A stretch of 64,000 bases of DNA from Actinomycetota bacterium (GCA_019347675.1 JAHWKW010000002.1:62001-126000), one strand, 5' to 3'; counted from the first letter of the stretch, positions 49,646 through 59,725 are shown. Numbers and translations are program-made. The notes: a model not told the origin generated them from the sequence alone.

Positions 49646-49726
49646 CCTCTAGGTTCGGTGGACGGTAGACCCGTGGGGTGCTGCGGTCAAGCCGGCCGTC
49701 GGCTCGCACCCCACGTGGTGGACGAG

Positions 49727-50527
49727 TCAGGTGGGGTCTTGCGCCGCTTCCAGGACCACCGGGTTGCCCGGCGCGCGGACGTCGATGCTGGCGATCACGG
49801 TCCCCGACCACTCGTCGAGAAGCGCCCCGACGACCCGCGCCTTCTCGTCGATGCGCTCGGCCCGACCGAAGCGGACGCGCACCCCGTTGGTCAGAACCAG
49901 CGTCAGGTCGTCGACCTCTGTGGCGTCGTAGCGCTCGACCTGGCTGCGCAGTGGCCCGGGCAGCTGGCGGTGGACGCGCAGCGCGCTGGCCGCCCCCGGC
50001 ACGGCATCGACGGTGTCGCCGGGCGCGGGCGGCTGGAGGGCCGTGGTGACCACCACCGGCGGTCCGTCCGCCCGACCGGCGTCCGCCGTGCCGTCGGGGA
50101 GACGTCGGTGCTCGAGGACGACACCGTCGTGGTCGATCACGGCGGCGGCGCCGGCGGTGTGCACCACGAGCCGCGGCCGTCGTTCCTCGACGGTGATCCG
50201 GACGCTCAGGGGGTCCACACGGCGCACCGTGGCGCGATGCACGCGGGGGAGGGCCTCGACCCGTGAGCGGGCGTCGCCGAGCCGAAGGCGCAGGGTGGAG
50301 CTCCCAAGCGGTAGGGCCGCGGCGTCGCGGACGGCGGCGGGATCGACGTGGGAGGTCCCCACCACCTCCACGCGCTGTAGGGCGACGAGCGGGCTGCGCT
50401 CCAGCCAGGCCAGCAGGCCGCCGACCGTGACCAGCACGACGATCCAGAGCGTCCGTCGCCGCCGGCGCAGCATGTGCTCGCGTCGGACCTCCGCACGTCG
50501 CTCGGCGATGCGTGTGTCCACCACCAT
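49727..50527 (-). CDS. ftsQ: Cell division protein FtsQ
   Basis: Bitopic membrane protein of the divisome that couples FtsL/FtsB. The 266 residues have a basic tail, one membrane helix (LWIVVLVTVGGLLAWL), a POTRA domain from about 50 (SPLVALQRVEVVGTSHVDP, LPRVHRATVRRVDPLSVRITVEER) and an outer domain. Follows murC by five bases and precedes the ftsZ gap; a stand-alone murB between murC and ftsQ, often found in other phyla, is absent. Confidence 0.94.
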   Translation of the reverse strand: MVVDTRIAERRAEVRREHMLRRRRRTLWIVVLVTVGGLLAWLERSPLVALQRVEVVGTSHVDPAAVRDAAALPLGSSTLRLRLGDARSRVEALPRVHRATVRRVDPLSVRITVEERRPRLVVHTAGAAAVIDHDGVVLEHRRLPDGTADAGRADGPPVVVTTALQPPAPGDTVDAVPGAASALRVHRQLPGPLRSQVERYDATEVDDLTLVLTNGVRVRFGRAERIDEKARVVGALLDEWSGTVIASIDVRAPGNPVVLEAAQDPT

Positions 50528-50533
50528 CCTCGG

Positions 50534-51928
50534 TCAGGTCTCGCCGTCGCGAAGCAGCGCGAGGAGCGCCGCCCCGACCTCGGTGACGTCTCCCGCGCCG
50601 GTTACGACCACGAGGTCGCCGGGAGACACGAGCGTCGCCAGGCGGGGCGCCACGCCGCCCAGGTGCGGCTCCCAGACCACGTTGGCGCCCGCCTCCCTGG
50701 CCGCCTCGGCGACGATCTCCCCGGACACGCCGGGCACGGGTTCTTCCTCCGCGCCGTACACGTCGGTGACCACGACCAGGTCCGCGCCTGCGGCGGCCCG
50801 GCCGAGCTCACCGCCCAGCCGGGCGGTGCGTGAGAACCGGTGCGGCTGCACCACCAGGATCACCCGCTCGGCGGCGACCGACCGCGCCGCGGCGAGCGTG
50901 GCGCGCAGCTCCGTGGGGTGGTGGGCGTAGTCGTCGACCACCTCGACCCCGTCGACGGTGCCCAAGCGCTGGAAGCGCCGCAGCGGACCCGTGAACGACG
51001 CCAGCCCGGCCGTGGCCTCAGCCATGTCGACATCCAGCAGCCAGCAGGCCGTCAGGGCAGCGGTCGCGTTGAGCAGGTTGTGGACTCCGGGAGTCTGCAG
51101 CGTGACGGTGGCGAGGTCGATCCCGTGGTGACGCAGTCGCCCGGACTGCACCGCGTCGCCAGCGTCGTCGTCGGTGACGAGGCGAACGTCCGCGCGGGGA
51201 TCCTCCCCGTAGGTGACGACCTCTCCCCCGGCCTGCACCAGACGGGCTGCGCCAGGGTCGTCGAGACAGATCACCGCCGGCGCGTCCGCGGGGCGCCGCG
51301 CCAGGAACTCGCCGAAGGCCCGTTCGGTATCGGCCAGGTCGTCGAACGCGTCCGGGTGGTCGAGCTCCACGTTGGTGACCACGGCCACGTCCGGGGTGTA
51401 CACCAGGAACGAGCGGTCCGACTCGTCAGCCTCTGCGACGAACAGGTCACCCGACCCGGCGTGCGCGTTGGACCCGGTCTCGTTCAGGGCACCCCCGATC
51501 GCGAAGCTCGGGTCGCGCCCCGCCGCCTGCAGAGCGACCACGACCATCGAGGTGGTGGTCGTCTTGCCGTGTGTCCCGGTGACGCAGATGGTGCGGCTGC
51601 CGGCCATCAGGGACGCCAGCATCTGAGAGCGGTGCAGCACCCGGATGCCGCGGTCACCCGCCGCGACGAGCTCGACGTTGTCGGGGCTGATCGCCGAGGA
51701 GGTCACCACGACCTCGGCGCCGGACACCGCCGCAGCAGCGTGTCCGACGCGGATCTGCGCGCCCATGGCCCGCAGTGCCTCCAGCGCCCGGCTCTCTTGC
51801 CGGTCGGAGCCCGACACCTGGTGGCCGCGCTGGATCAGCATCCTGGCGATGCCGCTCATGCCGGCCCCACCCACCCCCACCAGGTGCACCCTGCGGGGCC
51901 GGGACAGGTCGACCGGAGGGCTGCTCAT
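50534..51928 (-). CDS. murC: UDP-N-acetylmuramate-L-alanine ligase
   Basis: Adds the first amino acid to UDP-MurNAc. The 464 residues show the NAD-like HLVGVGGAGMSGIARML start, the ATP loop TGTHGKTTTTSMVV, VAEADESDRSFL, LELDHPDAFD-type VELDHPDAF and the C-terminal VVDDYAHHPTELRATLAA. Overlaps murG by four bases. Confidence 0.96.
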   Translation of the reverse strand: MSSPPVDLSRPRRVHLVGVGGAGMSGIARMLIQRGHQVSGSDRQESRALEALRAMGAQIRVGHAAAAVSGAEVVVTSSAISPDNVELVAAGDRGIRVLHRSQMLASLMAGSRTICVTGTHGKTTTTSMVVVALQAAGRDPSFAIGGALNETGSNAHAGSGDLFVAEADESDRSFLVYTPDVAVVTNVELDHPDAFDDLADTERAFGEFLARRPADAPAVICLDDPGAARLVQAGGEVVTYGEDPRADVRLVTDDDAGDAVQSGRLRHHGIDLATVTLQTPGVHNLLNATAALTACWLLDVDMAEATAGLASFTGPLRRFQRLGTVDGVEVVDDYAHHPTELRATLAAARSVAAERVILVVQPHRFSRTARLGGELGRAAAGADLVVVTDVYGAEEEPVPGVSGEIVAEAAREAGANVVWEPHLGGVAPRLATLVSPGDLVVVTGAGDVTEVGAALLALLRDGET

Positions 51929-53136
51929 CGGCTGCGTTGCGACGGCTCGGCCGGCGGCTCGGCCGCCACCGGATGGCCTGCGGCGGCCGCTGGCGGAGCC
52001 TTGACCGACATCACCGCCAGGACCTGGCGCGCGACGTTGTCGGCCGCGTCCGGGCGGCCGAACATCCGGGCGGCGCCGGCCACCTCGCTGCCCAGCTCCG
52101 GATCCTCCAGCAGCGGCTCGACCGCCCGTGCCAGACGGTCGCCGTTGAGGTCACCATCGAGGATCATCCGCGCGGCTCCTGCACGGACCAGGGCTTCGGC
52201 GTTGTGGCGCTGGTGGTCACCGGTCGCGTGCGGGTACGGCACCAGCAGTGACGGCTTGCCAAGCACGGTCAGCTCCGCGATGGAGGTCGCGCCAGCGCGG
52301 CACACCACCACGTCGGCGAGGGCGTACGCCAGGCCCATCTCGTCGACGAAATCGACACAGTGCACCAGCGGACCCGACCAGCGCGTGCGGGCATCCGCCC
52401 ACGCGGTGGCGGCTTCGGCGTGCAACGCACGCCCCGCCACGTGCAGGATCTGGAGCCGGTCGGGGTTCCGCCACCGCCCGAAGCTGGCGGTGGCCGCGTC
52501 GTTGATCGACCGTGCACCCTGGCTCCCACCGAACACGAGCACGGTGCGGCGGCCGCCGTCCAGCTCGAACCGCTCCAGCGCCTGTGCGCGGGCGGTGTCC
52601 TCGTCGAGCTCGAGCATCTCGTTCCGGACCGGGTTCCCGGTGACCGCGACGCGCTCGGGGTGGGAGAACCGGTCGCCGGAGCTGGGGAAGCTCACGGCGA
52701 TGCGGTCCGCCCACCGAGCGGCGACCCGGTTGGCGAGCCCGGGAACGCTGTTCTGCTCGTGCACGATCAGCGGCAGCTGCAGTCGGTGTGCGGCGCGGGC
52801 CACCGGGAAGCTGACGTACCCGCCGAAGGTGACCACCGCGACCGCTTCCTCATGTTCGAGGAGCTCGCCGCAACGGCGGACCGCTGCCCGGATCGCGCCG
52901 GGCAGCTTGAGGATCTTGAACGACGGGCGCCGCGGCACGGGGAGCACGTCGATGTGGTGCAGGCGGTACCCGGCCTGGGGCACCAGGCGGCCCTCCAGCC
53001 GCTGTTGCGTGCCGATGAACACCGGCTCGATCGACGGGTCGAGCCGGGTCAACGCCCGTGCCACGGCGATCGACGGGAACACGTGCCCGGCCGTCCCCCC
53101 GCCGGCGAACGCCACCGACCGTGTCGATCCGTTCAC
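51925..53136 (-). CDS. murG: UDP-GlcNAc:lipid I transferase MurG
   Basis: Membrane-associated glycosyltransferase that makes lipid II. GTG at 53136 overlaps the ftsW stop and gives 403 residues, starting NGSTRSVAFAGGGTAGHVFP. Seen: the glycine-rich loop GGGTAGHVFPSIAVARAL, HEQNSVPGLANRVAA, VFGGSQGARSINDA, CRAGATSIAELTVLGKPSLL and PYPHATGDHQRHNAEAL. The tail after the enzyme (about 25 residues) is Ala/Pro-rich and non-family. Confidence 0.96.
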   Translation of the reverse strand: MNGSTRSVAFAGGGTAGHVFPSIAVARALTRLDPSIEPVFIGTQQRLEGRLVPQAGYRLHHIDVLPVPRRPSFKILKLPGAIRAAVRRCGELLEHEEAVAVVTFGGYVSFPVARAAHRLQLPLIVHEQNSVPGLANRVAARWADRIAVSFPSSGDRFSHPERVAVTGNPVRNEMLELDEDTARAQALERFELDGGRRTVLVFGGSQGARSINDAATASFGRWRNPDRLQILHVAGRALHAEAATAWADARTRWSGPLVHCVDFVDEMGLAYALADVVVCRAGATSIAELTVLGKPSLLVPYPHATGDHQRHNAEALVRAGAARMILDGDLNGDRLARAVEPLLEDPELGSEVAGAARMFGRPDAADNVARQVLAVMSVKAPPAAAAGHPVAAEPPAEPSQRSR

Positions 53137-54332
53137 CGGCGATCCTCCTCGCCGGCTGCACGGGCGACCGCCACGAGGATGCCCAAGCCGAGGAGCGTGG
53201 ACAGCAGGCTGGAACCTCCGACCGACACCAAAGGCAGGGTCACACCGGTGATCGGCAGCAACCCGGTGACCGCCCCGACGTTCAGCAGGGCCTGGCCCAC
53301 GATCCAGCCGCTGATCGCGAAGGCGACCAGTTGCCCGAACCGGTCGGAGGCACGGCGCGCCACGCGCAGGCCGACCACGACCACCGCAGCGAACAGGGCC
53401 AGCACGGTGGCCGCCCCCACGACGCCGAGCTCCTCGCCGATGATCGCGAAGATGAAGTCGGTCTCCGGGTTGGGGATGAAGTTCCACTTCCCCCGGCTCG
53501 AACCCAGGCCGACCCCCAGCCACCCGCCCGACCCCAGCGCGTACAGCGACTGCAGCAGCTGGTAGCCGCTGCCCAGCGGGTCGGCTGTGGGGTCCCACCA
53601 CCCGACCAGCCGCGCGAAGCGATAGGGCTCCACCACGGCGGCGGCGGCGGTGAGCGTGACGCCGGCGGCACCGATCGCCGCCAGGGCGCGCGCGGGGACG
53701 CCGTCGGCCCACAGCACCAGCCCGACGACCATCCCGATCAGCACGGTCGTGCCCAGGTCGGGCTGCGCCAGGATCAGGATCGCTTCGATCGCCAGGAGCG
53801 GCAGCGCCGGGACGAGCAGGTGCGACAGGCGGTCGGTGGAGATACCCCGTTCGCGTTTGCGGGTGTGGACGTCGGCCAGCCACAGCACGGTCGCGAGCTT
53901 GGCCAGCTCCGAGGGCTGCACCACGACCGGGCCGAGTGCGAGCCAGCGCGTTGATCCGGCCTCACTGAGTCCCACACCGGGGATCAGGACCGCTGCGAGC
54001 CCCAGCGTGCTGGCCGCCACCATCAGCCACGCCAGCGGCCGCCAGACGCGGTGATCGGTTCCGGCGACCACCACGAAGATCGGGACGCCGACCGCGGTCC
54101 ACAGCAGCTGACGGCGGAAGGTCCCGAACGGGTCGCCGTCCTCGGCCCCGTCCACGAACGAAGCCGAGAAGCTCATCGTCAGGCCGACCACGACCAGGGC
54201 GGTGACCAGCACGGCGGCGACGGTCGCATCGGTCGTCCACGGCCCGCACCGCGGTCGGCGAAGACGGCCGGTCCGCCGGCCGGCGGATGACGGCTGGGCC
54301 GGACGGGGCGGCGCGTGGCTGGAGACGGTCAC
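53133..54332 (-). CDS. ftsW: Lipid II polymerase FtsW
   Basis: SEDS-family glycosyltransferase of septal wall synthesis, about ten membrane helices. GTG at 54332 overlaps the murD stop and gives 399 residues. Seen: SEAGSTRWLALGPVVVQPSE, ILILAQPDLGTTVLIG, VGLGSSRGKWNFIPNPETDF, FAIIGEELGVVG and TLPLVSVGGSSLLSTLLGLG, all SEDS marks including the essential aspartate in QPDLGT. The N-terminal 40 residues are Ala/Pro/Arg-rich, in the cytoplasm. Confidence 0.95.
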   Translation of the reverse strand: MTVSSHAPPRPAQPSSAGRRTGRLRRPRCGPWTTDATVAAVLVTALVVVGLTMSFSASFVDGAEDGDPFGTFRRQLLWTAVGVPIFVVVAGTDHRVWRPLAWLMVAASTLGLAAVLIPGVGLSEAGSTRWLALGPVVVQPSELAKLATVLWLADVHTRKRERGISTDRLSHLLVPALPLLAIEAILILAQPDLGTTVLIGMVVGLVLWADGVPARALAAIGAAGVTLTAAAAVVEPYRFARLVGWWDPTADPLGSGYQLLQSLYALGSGGWLGVGLGSSRGKWNFIPNPETDFIFAIIGEELGVVGAATVLALFAAVVVVGLRVARRASDRFGQLVAFAISGWIVGQALLNVGAVTGLLPITGVTLPLVSVGGSSLLSTLLGLGILVAVARAAGEEDRR

Positions 54333-55714
54333 CGCCGCGCCGCCGTCCCTGCTGTCACCGTCCGCGCTGCGCGGGCGAAGCGGTCGCCGCGTTCGGCGTA
54401 GTCGCGGAACTGGTCGAACGAGGCGCAGGCGGGCGCCAACAGGACCGTGTCGCCGGGCCGGGTGAGGTCGGCGGCGACCGCGACAGCCTCCTCGATGGAC
54501 CTGGCGCGTGTGACCGCGACGTCGGCTTGGGCCGCGATGTCGGCCAGTTCGGGCGCCGCCTCCCCGATCAGGACGGCGTGGCGGACGCAACCGAGCTCGT
54601 CGGCCAGCACGGCGAGATCGACCCCTTTGCGCCGCCCACCCGCGATCCACACCACCGACCGTCCGTGGTCGGTGGTCGCGGCTTTCAGCGCCGCTGCGGC
54701 CGCGTGCGGGTTGGTCGCCTTGGAGTCGTTGACCCAGCGCACGCCGCCGTGGTCGGCGACGAGCTCCAGGCGGTGGCGCCCCGGACGGTACGCGCGGGCG
54801 GCGTCAGCCACCGGCTCGGGCGACGCACCCCCCAGCAACGCCGCGCACGCCGCCGCGGCCACGTTGGCCAGGTGATGCGGCGCCGCGGACCCCAGCTCCC
54901 CGGTGTCCATGACCACCCCGCTGCGGTGGGGCAGCTGGGTCACCAACCGTCCACCATCGACCCCGACGCCGAGCTCGGGCACCGTGGTGTGGCTGAACCA
55001 CGCCACGCGCGCCGGGGCGTGCCTCCGGACCAGTGCCGCGGACGGCTCGTCGTCGAGGTTGCCCACCGCCCAGTCGCCCTCCTGCTGCGCCTGCCACAGC
55101 CGCGCCTTGGCGGCACCGTAGGCCGCGACGTCGCCGTGCCAGTCGAGGTGATCCGGCGCCAGGTTGAGCAGGACCCCCACTGCGGGACGGAGCGTCTCGG
55201 CGAAGCGCAGCTGGAACGACGACAGCTCGGCGACCAGCACAGCGTTCGAGGCGGCCTCACGCACGGCCGTGGTGAAGGGGTGGCCGATGTTGCCGCACGC
55301 GACCGCGTCCTGGTCGCCGGCCTGCAGCATCGCCGTGGTCAGCTCCGTGACGGTGGTCTTGCCGTTGGTCCCCGTCACGGCGATCAGCGAGCGCGGTGAC
55401 AGCCGCCAGCCCAGCTCGGGTTCCGACCACACCGGCACGCCGAGTTCGGCGGCGCGGCGCAGCACCGGCGCGTGCTCGGGGACGCCCGGTGAGGCGACGA
55501 CCACGTCGACGCCGTCGACCTGGTCCTCGCCGCTGACGCCGAGGATCACGGTCGCCCCGACCGCACGGAGATCGTCGGCGTGCTCGCTGTGCGGTTCCCG
55601 GTCGGTGGCGACCACGGCCGCGCCCACCTCCAGGAGGGCGTGCACCGCCGGGACGCCCGAGCGGCCGAGCCCGACGACCAGCGCGCAGCCCACACCGAGG
55701 TCAGCCACCGGCAC
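54329..55714 (-). CDS. murD: UDP-MurNAc-L-Ala-D-Glu ligase
   Basis: Adds D-glutamate in peptidoglycan synthesis. The 461 residues have the NAD-like VVGLGRSGVPAVHALLEVGA start, ATP loop VTGTNGKTTVTELT, LNLAPDHLDWHGD, WVNDSKATNPHAAAAAL, and LLAPACASFDQFRDYAERGD. Overlaps ftsW by four and mraY by 14 bases. Confidence 0.96.
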   Translation of the reverse strand: MPVADLGVGCALVVGLGRSGVPAVHALLEVGAAVVATDREPHSEHADDLRAVGATVILGVSGEDQVDGVDVVVASPGVPEHAPVLRRAAELGVPVWSEPELGWRLSPRSLIAVTGTNGKTTVTELTTAMLQAGDQDAVACGNIGHPFTTAVREAASNAVLVAELSSFQLRFAETLRPAVGVLLNLAPDHLDWHGDVAAYGAAKARLWQAQQEGDWAVGNLDDEPSAALVRRHAPARVAWFSHTTVPELGVGVDGGRLVTQLPHRSGVVMDTGELGSAAPHHLANVAAAACAALLGGASPEPVADAARAYRPGRHRLELVADHGGVRWVNDSKATNPHAAAAALKAATTDHGRSVVWIAGGRRKGVDLAVLADELGCVRHAVLIGEAAPELADIAAQADVAVTRARSIEEAVAVAADLTRPGDTVLLAPACASFDQFRDYAERGDRFARAARTVTAGTAARR

Positions 55715-56735
55715 CGCCCCGTGCGAGGAACTCCGCGTAGAAGATGCCCAAGCCCACGGCCACCCCGATGCCCGCGATGATCCAGAAGCGGACGATCACG
55801 GTGGTCTCCTGCCACCCTTGCATCTCGAAGTGGTGATGCAGCGGGGCCATGCGCAACACCCGACGACCGAACCCGCGGTAGGCGATGATCTGAGCGATCA
55901 CACTGACGGTCTCGATCACGAAGATCCCCCCGAGGGTCACCAGAAGCAGCTGGGTGCTGGTCGCGAGCGCCAGCGCGGCCAGGAGCCCGCCGAGCGCGAG
56001 CGACCCCGTGTCGCCCATGAACACCTTGGCGGGGGGCGCGTTCCACCACAGGAACCCCGCGCATGCCGCCATGCCCGCCGCCGCGACGACCGCCAGGTCG
56101 ATGGCGTCGTTGGGCTGGACGTCGTACGCCAGCGGATGGCGGAACTGCCAGAAGGCCATCAGCGCGTAGGCGGCCAGGACCTGCACGCTGGCTCCGGCGG
56201 CCAGCCCGTCTAGCCCGTCGGTGAGGTTCACGGCGTTCGACGTCCCCGACATCATCACGAACACCCAGGCGAAGAACAGCGCGGCCGGCAAGGGCTCGCC
56301 GAAGTCGCTGACGAACGACAACTTCTGCGAGACGCCGCCGAAGTTGGGTCCGACGTAGGCGAACGTCATCGCGACGAGCGCCTGTCCCACGAACTTCGCG
56401 GTCTTGGACAGGCCGAGGTTGCGGTTCAGCCGGATCTTGATGAAGTCGTCCAGGAAACCGACGGCGCCCATCCCGACGAACGTGCCCAGGACCAGCAGGC
56501 CGGTCGGGGTGACGCGCACGCCCGTCACCCGGGCAGCGAGGTACCCGATCAGCGCCGCCAGCACGATCGCGGCACCGCCCATGGTGGGCGTGCCGGCCTT
56601 GGCGGCGTGCAGGTGCTCGGCGTCCTCCCGGATCAGCTGGCCGAAACCCTGACCGCGGAAGTACCGGATCACCGCGGGAGTGATCACGATCGACGCGACG
56701 AACGACACCGCCGCCGCGAACAGGACGGCCCTCAA
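55701..56735 (-). CDS. mraY: Phospho-MurNAc-pentapeptide translocase
   Basis: Makes lipid I from UDP-MurNAc-pentapeptide and undecaprenyl phosphate; about ten membrane helices in 344 residues. Seen: KAGTPTMGGAAIVLAALIG (family signature), VGFLDDFIKIRLNRNLGLS with the catalytic aspartates, NAVNLTDGLDGLAAG and FMGDTGSLALGG, PLHHHFEMQGWQET. Confidence 0.96.
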   Translation of the reverse strand: MRAVLFAAAVSFVASIVITPAVIRYFRGQGFGQLIREDAEHLHAAKAGTPTMGGAAIVLAALIGYLAARVTGVRVTPTGLLVLGTFVGMGAVGFLDDFIKIRLNRNLGLSKTAKFVGQALVAMTFAYVGPNFGGVSQKLSFVSDFGEPLPAALFFAWVFVMMSGTSNAVNLTDGLDGLAAGASVQVLAAYALMAFWQFRHPLAYDVQPNDAIDLAVVAAAGMAACAGFLWWNAPPAKVFMGDTGSLALGGLLAALALATSTQLLLVTLGGIFVIETVSVIAQIIAYRGFGRRVLRMAPLHHHFEMQGWQETTVIVRFWIIAGIGVAVGLGIFYAEFLARGGAGG

Positions 56736-58126
56736 GGAGCGGCCCCGGAGCGGTTCAGCAAGGCATCGGCGACGGCCTCGAGGCCACCGACGCGGCTGGC
56801 CTTGACCAGGACGACGTCGCCGGCACGCACCCGTGGATGGACCACGTCGACGGCGCCGTCCGCGTCATCGACCTGCCACAGGTGATCCCCAGCGAAGCCT
56901 GCTTCGCGGGCGCCCGCCGCGATCGCGGCGGCGTCGCCTCTGCCGACCACCACCAGGCGGTCGAGCCCGGCAGCGGCGCACTCCCGGCCGAGGGCCCGAT
57001 GGTCGTCGTGGGAGGTCTCGCCCATCTCGGCCATCAGGCCAAGCACCGCCCAGCTGCGGCCGGCGACGGTGCCCTGGATCCGCAGCAGCGCATCCAGTGC
57101 CGCGCGCATCGACGCCGGGTTGGCGTTGTAGGCGTCGTTGAGGACCACCACCCCGCCGGCCTCGCTCACCTCGCTCCGCCAGGACGAGACCGGCGCGGCT
57201 CGCAGCGCCGCCGCAGCAGCTTCGATGTCGACGCCGGCGATCCCCGCGGCGGCCAGCGCCGCCAGGGAGTTGCTGACGTGGTGCTCACCTGCGAGCGGAA
57301 CGCTGACGTGCGCCTCGCCCCATGGCGTGCGTGCCAGGAACCGCGGGCGGGCGAGGCGGTCCAGGTCGACGTCGTCGGCGACCACGTCGGCGTCGGTGCG
57401 ACCGTAGGTCAGCACCTGCGCGTCGGTGCGTGCGGCCATGGCGAGGACACGTGCGTCGTCGGCGTTGAGGATCGCGGTGCCGGCGGGACTCAGGGCCTCG
57501 ACCAGCTCACCCTTGGCGCGGGCGACGGTGTCGACGTCACCGAACATCTCCAGGTGCGCGGCGTTGACCGCGGTCACGATGGCGACGTCTGGCTGCACCA
57601 CCGCCATCAGTGCGGCGATGTGGCCGACGCCCCGCGAGCCCACCTCGACCACCAGCACCTCGGTGTCGGCGCGTGCCGCCAGGCAGGTCAGCGGGACCCC
57701 GATCTCGTTGTTGTACGACCCGGGCGCCGCGACCGTCCGCCGGCCAGCGCCGAGCGCCGCGGCGGCCAGGTCCTTGGTGGTGGTCTTGCCGACCGATCCG
57801 GTGATCGCAACCACCTGGGGAGCGACGCGCTCGCGGACCACGCGGGCCAGGTCGCGCAGCGCCCGCCGTGTGTCGTCGACGAGGACGGCCGGAGCGGCCG
57901 TGGACGTGGGCCGCTCGGCGACGTAGGCCACCGCGCCGGCGTCGATGGCCTCGGCGATGTGGTCATGGCCGTCGTGGCGTTCGCCGCGCAGCGCCACGAA
58001 CAGCGCGCGGTCGGGGACGTCCCGCGAGTCGGTGGTGACCTCGTGCACCGTCCGATCGCCGCTGGAGAGGTCCGCGAGCCGCCCACCGGTTGCGGTTGCG
58101 ACGTCGGCCAGGCGCAGGGTGATCAC
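56732..58126 (-). CDS. murF: UDP-MurNAc-tripeptide-D-Ala-D-Ala ligase
   Basis: Adds the D-Ala-D-Ala dipeptide to complete the stem. GTG at 58126 overlaps the murE stop and gives 464 residues, starting ITLRLADVATATGGRL. Seen: TDSRDVPDRALFVALRGERHDGH, ATP loop ITGSVGKTTTKDLA, SYNNEIGVPLT, NAAHLEMFGD, NDAYNANPASMRAAL and VLVKASRVGGLEAV at the end. Confidence 0.96.
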   Translation of the reverse strand: MITLRLADVATATGGRLADLSSGDRTVHEVTTDSRDVPDRALFVALRGERHDGHDHIAEAIDAGAVAYVAERPTSTAAPAVLVDDTRRALRDLARVVRERVAPQVVAITGSVGKTTTKDLAAAALGAGRRTVAAPGSYNNEIGVPLTCLAARADTEVLVVEVGSRGVGHIAALMAVVQPDVAIVTAVNAAHLEMFGDVDTVARAKGELVEALSPAGTAILNADDARVLAMAARTDAQVLTYGRTDADVVADDVDLDRLARPRFLARTPWGEAHVSVPLAGEHHVSNSLAALAAAGIAGVDIEAAAAALRAAPVSSWRSEVSEAGGVVVLNDAYNANPASMRAALDALLRIQGTVAGRSWAVLGLMAEMGETSHDDHRALGRECAAAGLDRLVVVGRGDAAAIAAGAREAGFAGDHLWQVDDADGAVDVVHPRVRAGDVVLVKASRVGGLEAVADALLNRSGAAP

Positions 58127-59640
58127 GCTGCGCCTCCGCGCTGGCGTCGCCATCCGCGGGCGGCGAGGACCTCGGTGGCGACCTGGCGGTCGTCGAACGG
58201 GACGGTGCGGTCGGCGAACTCCTGGTCGGTCTCGTGACCCTTCCCGGCGATCAGCACGACGTCGCCGGGCTCGCTCCCGGCGATGGCGGCTGCGATCGCG
58301 GCGCGGCGGTCGGGCTCGACCACCACGTCGGCGCTTGGTACCCGCCGGGCGCCAGCCTCCACCTGGGCCAGGATCGCGATGGGGTCCTCGGAGCGGGGGT
58401 TGTCCGAGGTCAGCACGGCCCGGCCGCCTTCCGCGGCGATGCGGCCCATGACGGGGCGTTTGCCGACGTCGCGGTCGCCACCGCACCCGACCACGACGTG
58501 GACGCGGCTTCCGGGCTCGATCAGCTTGTCGACCTCGGCGACCGCTCGTGACAGGGCGTCGGGCGTGTGCGCGTAGTCCACCAACACTGCGAACGGCTGG
58601 CCGCGGTCGACCGGTTCCAGCCGCCCCGGGATCCCCGGGCAGTCAGCGATCCCAGCAGCGGCGGCGTCGGGCTCGACACCGACGCGGGTGGCCGCCAGGT
58701 ACGCGGCAGCGGCGTTGGCGCTGTTGTACGCGCCGATCAGCCGCGTCGTGAGCGTCATGGCGGGACCGCCGGGGAGCGCCCCGGCGTGGTCGGCCACGAG
58801 CCGGCAGGTGACGCCCTCGATGCTGGAGTCGACGTCCACGATGCGCACGTCCGCATCGGGCGACTGCCCGTAGGTGACGACGGGGATGGTGGCGATGTCG
58901 GCGAGCCGCCGGCCCCACTGGTCGTCGACGCACACGATGGCGACCTCGGCCAGCTCCGGCGTGAACAGCCGTGCCTTCGCCGCGAAGTAGTCCTCGAGGG
59001 TCCCATGGAAGTCGAGGTGCTCCTGGCTGAGGTTGGTGAACACCGCCGCCGCGAACCGGGTCCCGTCCACACGGTGCTGGGCGAGCCCGTGGGAGGACAC
59101 CTCCATGGCCACCGCGTCGACCCCGCGGGCGTCCATCGTGGCCAGCAGACGCTGCACGTCGGTGGCCTCCGGTGTAGTGCGCACGCCCGGTTGGGGCTGG
59201 CCGTGGATCCGTGTCTCGATCGTGCCCACCACGCCGGTTCCGAGCGCCCCGGCGCCGAACGCCGATTCAAGCAGGTACGTGGTGGTCGTCTTGCCGTTGG
59301 TGCCGGTGACGCCCACGACGCTGAGACGATCGCTGGGGTGATCGTGGATGCGCGCCGCGACGGGTCCGAGCGCCCGTCGGACCGACGGGACCCGCACCTG
59401 GGGGACGTCGACCTCGACGAAGCGTTCGACGAGCAGGGCCGGCGCGCCGGCGTCGACGGCGTCGATGCAGAATTTGTGACCGTCGACGGTCGCGCCCGGG
59501 ACGGCGCAGTACAGCCAGCCGGGCCGCACCTGACGGCTGTCGTGCGTCGCGTCGGTCATCACCGCGTCGCCGCGCCGCTCGATCGGTCCGCTCCGTCCGG
59601 ACGCAGCGGCGTCTGCGACCTCGGGGAGGGTGATCGTCAC
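58123..59640 (-). CDS. murE: UDP-MurNAc-L-Ala-D-Glu:meso-diaminopimelate ligase
   Basis: Adds the third stem residue. Start is uncertain: GTG at 59640 (505 residues, GAGG upstream), or ATG at 59754, which overlaps ftsI by 29 bp. Seen: ATP loop VGVTGTNGKTTTTYLLESAF, MEVSSHGLAQHRVDGT, FTNLSQEHLDFHGTLEDYF, and TSDNPRSEDPIAI, whose DNPR motif selects meso-diaminopimelate, so the wall should contain mDAP. Confidence 0.95.
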   Translation of the reverse strand: MTITLPEVADAAASGRSGPIERRGDAVMTDATHDSRQVRPGWLYCAVPGATVDGHKFCIDAVDAGAPALLVERFVEVDVPQVRVPSVRRALGPVAARIHDHPSDRLSVVGVTGTNGKTTTTYLLESAFGAGALGTGVVGTIETRIHGQPQPGVRTTPEATDVQRLLATMDARGVDAVAMEVSSHGLAQHRVDGTRFAAAVFTNLSQEHLDFHGTLEDYFAAKARLFTPELAEVAIVCVDDQWGRRLADIATIPVVTYGQSPDADVRIVDVDSSIEGVTCRLVADHAGALPGGPAMTLTTRLIGAYNSANAAAAYLAATRVGVEPDAAAAGIADCPGIPGRLEPVDRGQPFAVLVDYAHTPDALSRAVAEVDKLIEPGSRVHVVVGCGGDRDVGKRPVMGRIAAEGGRAVLTSDNPRSEDPIAILAQVEAGARRVPSADVVVEPDRRAAIAAAIAGSEPGDVVLIAGKGHETDQEFADRTVPFDDRQVATEVLAARGWRRQRGGAA

Positions 59641-59725
59641 GGAGCCGGCCTCGGGCACGCGCAGGGTCGGTGGCGCCAAGCGAGGATAGCCACGGCGGCT
59701 GGTGGCTCCGGGGAGCCGTCGGTGG

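Larger units (their letters stand above)
49395..49726. other. Regulatory gap between ftsQ and ftsZ
   Basis: The only gap in the division cluster longer than 100 bp. Besides the ftsZ ribosome site (GGAGGCCAGC before the start) it contains a tandem repeat at 49570-49608 and a perfect inverted repeat next to a TTGACA -35 box at 49613-49645. No gene is seen. Confidence 0.7.
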